This document shows positions 61,115 through 64,000 of a stretch of DNA of 64,000 nt, piece after piece. Numbering within the stretch: position 1 is the stretch's first letter; each line of letters opens with the position of its first letter. The notes below the pieces were generated by a model. That model saw only the letters and a list, made by a program, of their open reading frames with translations. It was not told the origin of the DNA and made no database searches. The stretch is taken from positions 13,755,001 to 13,819,000 of the forward strand of contig CM056559.1 in assembly GCA_029721515.1 (NCBI GenBank), read 5' to 3'. This DNA is from Synanceia verrucosa. Taxonomy: Eukaryota > Chordata > Actinopteri > Perciformes > Synanceiidae. Made by a program: the position numbers and the translations under genes.

Positions 61115-62677
61115 GGGGGGGGTGTTCACCTATACAGTGAACTCTTACTCTGTGCCACTCTGCGGCATTGACCTTCATGAATTTCTGACACGCTACAGTT
61201 TTCCCATCGGACAGAAATTTCAATACCCAACCACCAACACCAGAAGTGTGTGTGTCTTTGTGAGGCTATCTATGTTTGTGTGGGTACTTTAACGTGCGTA
61301 GCAAATATATGAAGTTTTTCATAGGCACATTTTTTAACACTTAACATTTGGCACTTTGGTTGACCGCCTTCCTTATTGATCTAATTCGCACCAATAATGG
61401 AGATCGATCGACTTCCATTTCAAAATGCATGTACACCAGAGAATCTACACATTCATGCACTCAAACTTGCGCTTAAAATTTTCCATAGGCACAGAGCTCA
61501 GCATCCCCCAGGCTTATGTACCTTTTACTCTAAAAGCTCAACTGTGTCAAGAGGGATGCATCAAGACATGTGAGTGGCTTTTAGATATCCCTGTGGAGAA
61601 ACTGACAGTTAACTGAAATGGTAATATGAGCGTCTATATCTCTACGGACAGTCAATATAAAAATAATCACTATTTAGTGCACCATCCTATCCAAACACAT
61701 GTTCACATACCTTGTCTATAAAACATAAAGCCAAAAAAAATAATAAATAGTGCATGTGCCAATTATTTGCTGTGATTGCAGCCAGACCAGAGCTACTCCT
61801 TCTGTTATTACTTTCACAATAAAAGCCTATTTATTTTTATTTTTTGTGCCATTTATATGTCACACCTCCCGTGCATGAGTGTCTTAAACGCAACCCCCGT
61901 TTTTTCATAATTCAAAATTTCCCGGAACAAATATCATCATATCGACCTGACTTTGAAGACATACAGCAGTAGGTGGAAACTTATTCACCATTTTGCTGTT
62001 CCCTAACTCTTTGCAGATAACACACTCATATTGCTGAAGGATGATTTGTTTGATATGGCGGGTGGGGATGTTGTCCACACTCATCAGGCTAAATGTCAGG
62101 GGGTAAAGGGAGGGCTTCTCCAGTGTAAAAGCTCAGCACACATTCTGACATTTCATCAGAGTTTGAATGGGAGATATAGAGCAACCAGCCACCAAAGGCA
62201 TCGAGGCATCACCTGCGGCATTTGAGCTGCAGCAACAGAATCACTGGTTTGATAAGGAGTTACGCCTTAGCGTGTAGCGGCTGTTGCCTGCAGTGTTGAC
62301 GCAGAGGTTATGACGGTTATGATGGTTGTGATTAAAAGACGATTTGTCCTCTATGGTTGAAAAATTTGTGAAACTGAAGCACGGCATTTCTCTGACGAAT
62401 GTTTTGTGACATACAACTGCAGGCAGAGGTTGCTGAGGTCTGTTCCCCTTTGCTGCTCCTACTCAAATAAAAGAGCCTGTCAGGCTTTCAAGCAAATAAA
62501 TTCACATCACTTTTAGCATGTATTCCACTTTAATTCTGAGGGAAGAAATTTGTGCCACTGAAGATTACATGCAGTGAAAAGAAATCTCAATACTGTATAT
62601 TTTTCATAAATGTGACTTGTTGGGTGTAATATGAGCTATATCTATGTTTTATGATATCTGCATAATTAAGGCACTTA

Positions 62678-63319
62678 GGCTACATTCAGACTGAAGTGAC
62701 CCAAATCCGTTTTTTTCACCCCTATGCGACCTGTATCTGATCTTTTAATTACAGTCTGAACGACACAGATCCGATTTTTTCAAATGCGACCCAGGCCACA
62801 TGGATATGTGGTCCTAAAACCGATACATATCCGATCTTTTGACATGCGACTTCAGTCTGAACGGCCAGGTTGCATTCAGCTGACCTACACGTCACCAACA
62901 AGCTACAAACATCACTATTCTGAGGCGGAAGTAGGCAGCAACGGGAAGAAAAACAACAACGATCGCGGACTATAATGTGTAGAGTAGTCAGTGGAGGGAA
63001 AACGAGGTTTCTGAGTTAATTCATATTTGAGAGGATAGCTCTATTCAGGCCAAACTGGAGGGGTTTTATCGGAACCGGGCTGTTTACACTCCACCGCTAG
63101 CGTCCATGTTTACTTCCGTAAACATTGAGCACGCACACTGCATGCGACGTCATCGCATCCTCCAGCGCGCATGCAGGACACTTGTGAGGCGTTTAAGTTC
63201 ACACTGGAGCTCACATAGAAGTCACATTTAATTGGAAATGTGAATGACCTCGCAAAAAAAATTGGATTTCACAAAAAAAATCCGAATTGGGCATTAAGCC
63301 CTGCAGTCTGAACGTAGCC
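62678..63319. mobile_element. PIF/Harbinger-type MITE with TTA target duplication
   Basis: A 642 bp element with termini GGCTACATTCAGACTG (62678-62693) and CAGTCTGAACGTAGCC (63304-63319), inverted repeats matching at 15 of 16 positions. It is flanked on both sides by TTA (62675-62677 and 63320-63322), the 3 bp target type of PIF/Harbinger. The interior repeats CAGTCTGAAC, GATCCGATTTTTTC and GCGAC motifs in both orientations and lacks a transposase frame, so it depends on an autonomous relative. Confidence 0.8.
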
Positions 63320-64000
63320 TTAGTTGTAGCTATTGCAAAATTTGAATTTTTGACATCTTTTGTTTGGGTTTGTTTTTGAAAGTAAAATCTTAAAATGTAT
63401 TCCTGCTAGCATTATAAAGGAATGATAATTGACTTTCTGGAACTCACAGAAACCCTTAACAGTATTTGTCTAGACAGAAGAAAAGGTATTTAGTGTCCAA
63501 ATAAGGTGACGTTTTTTTCAAGGAGTGGTGTGAGGTATCCAGTGGTCACCCTGGATACTGGAGTGTGGCCTGTGCTGTACAAGGAATGTCAACGAATTGT
63601 CACAATATATTCATTTGAATATATTGAATATATTTGAATGAATGTTTGAACACTGTGACACTGTTGTGTTGTGAGAGTTCTGTGCGGAGTCGTGGTGCAG
63701 CGCAATGCAAATGCGGTTAATGGCGCAGGACACCCGCCAACCTCCACCCATAACGTCCCCAAGCATTCCCCAAATAATAAAACATTGTCCTTGTTAACAT
63801 CCGAATTGGCGGGTCAGTGTGGGAGCAAAAGTCTCAGTCTCTCCTCTCTCCCCCGGCAATAGTCAAATGCCATTAATAGTGCGCAACGTGGCTGGCGTGA
63901 GACGGTGAGGGGGGGGGTGCCCACTTTTTCATAAGTGGGAATAGACAAATACTGTATAAGCTCTACATGAAAAAGTAATTAAACACTTATTAGCAATGAA

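Larger units (their letters stand above)
52798..64000 (+). other. pde2a: pde2a intron 2 (partial, 11.2 kb)
   Basis: The intron starts GTAGGATT in phase 0. I searched for the next exon (a frame reading like DALLSLGSVID followed by the GAF-A region) and did not find it, so the intron continues past the window end. It contains a TG array at 54010-54035, a truncated SINE, a LINE scrap, a (GACA)n tract, a Harbinger-type MITE and a few decayed repeat ends. The miR-139 precursor known from a mammalian PDE2A intron was not seen. Confidence 0.75.

Overview
This is vertebrate nuclear DNA, most likely from a ray-finned (percomorph-type) teleost. The signs are spliced-exon structure with GT/AG junctions, very low coding density, abundant CA/TG microsatellites, CpG depletion outside two promoter-like patches, and repeats typical of fish: a Tc1-like element with DD34E transposase, an L2/Maui-like LINE, an AFC-like tRNA SINE with a (TGGA)n tail, and hAT, Harbinger and piggyBac-like MITEs.

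One host gene is recognisable, on the + strand: the 5' part of pde2a (cGMP-stimulated cAMP/cGMP phosphodiesterase 2A). Coding exon 1 (5605-5663) sits at the end of a CpG-rich promoter/5'UTR block (about 5180-5663). It encodes MGQACGHALLCRSQ..., the dually acylated N terminus of the long PDE2A3-type isoform. Exon 2 (52707-52797) encodes RGQQVFLRPEESS.... A 47 kb intron separates them, and the window ends 11 kb into intron 2, before any GAF-domain exon. A candidate alternative first exon (coding part 52393-52427, MTALERKKGKDL) lies 279 bp upstream of exon 2. It has a small CpG-dense patch, a GTAAGG donor and the same splice phase (2) as exon 1, so it would give a pde2a isoform without the acylation signal.

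Layout: 1-5.1 kb upstream flank with no gene seen; 5.2-5.66 kb promoter and exon 1; 5.66-52.7 kb intron 1; 52.2-52.8 kb alternative first exon and exon 2; 52.8-64 kb intron 2. Intron 1 holds a foldback MITE (7.3-7.8 kb); a nested stack of hAT, hAT MITE, LINE, foldback and two SINEs (14.5-18.4 kb); a decayed 3.3 kb LINE on the - strand (23.4-26.7 kb); AFC-like SINE copies (12.0, 27.7, 35.9 kb); a hAT relic with a BED zinc finger (36.5-37.2 kb); and a cluster of three DNA transposons (42.2-44.3 kb). Intron 2 holds a truncated SINE with target-site duplication (55.2 kb), a LINE scrap (58.9 kb) and a Harbinger-type MITE (62.7-63.3 kb).

I see no operon, CRISPR array, phage or defence system. The most interesting biology is the alternative pde2a promoter/first exon and the unusually legible nested-transposon history.
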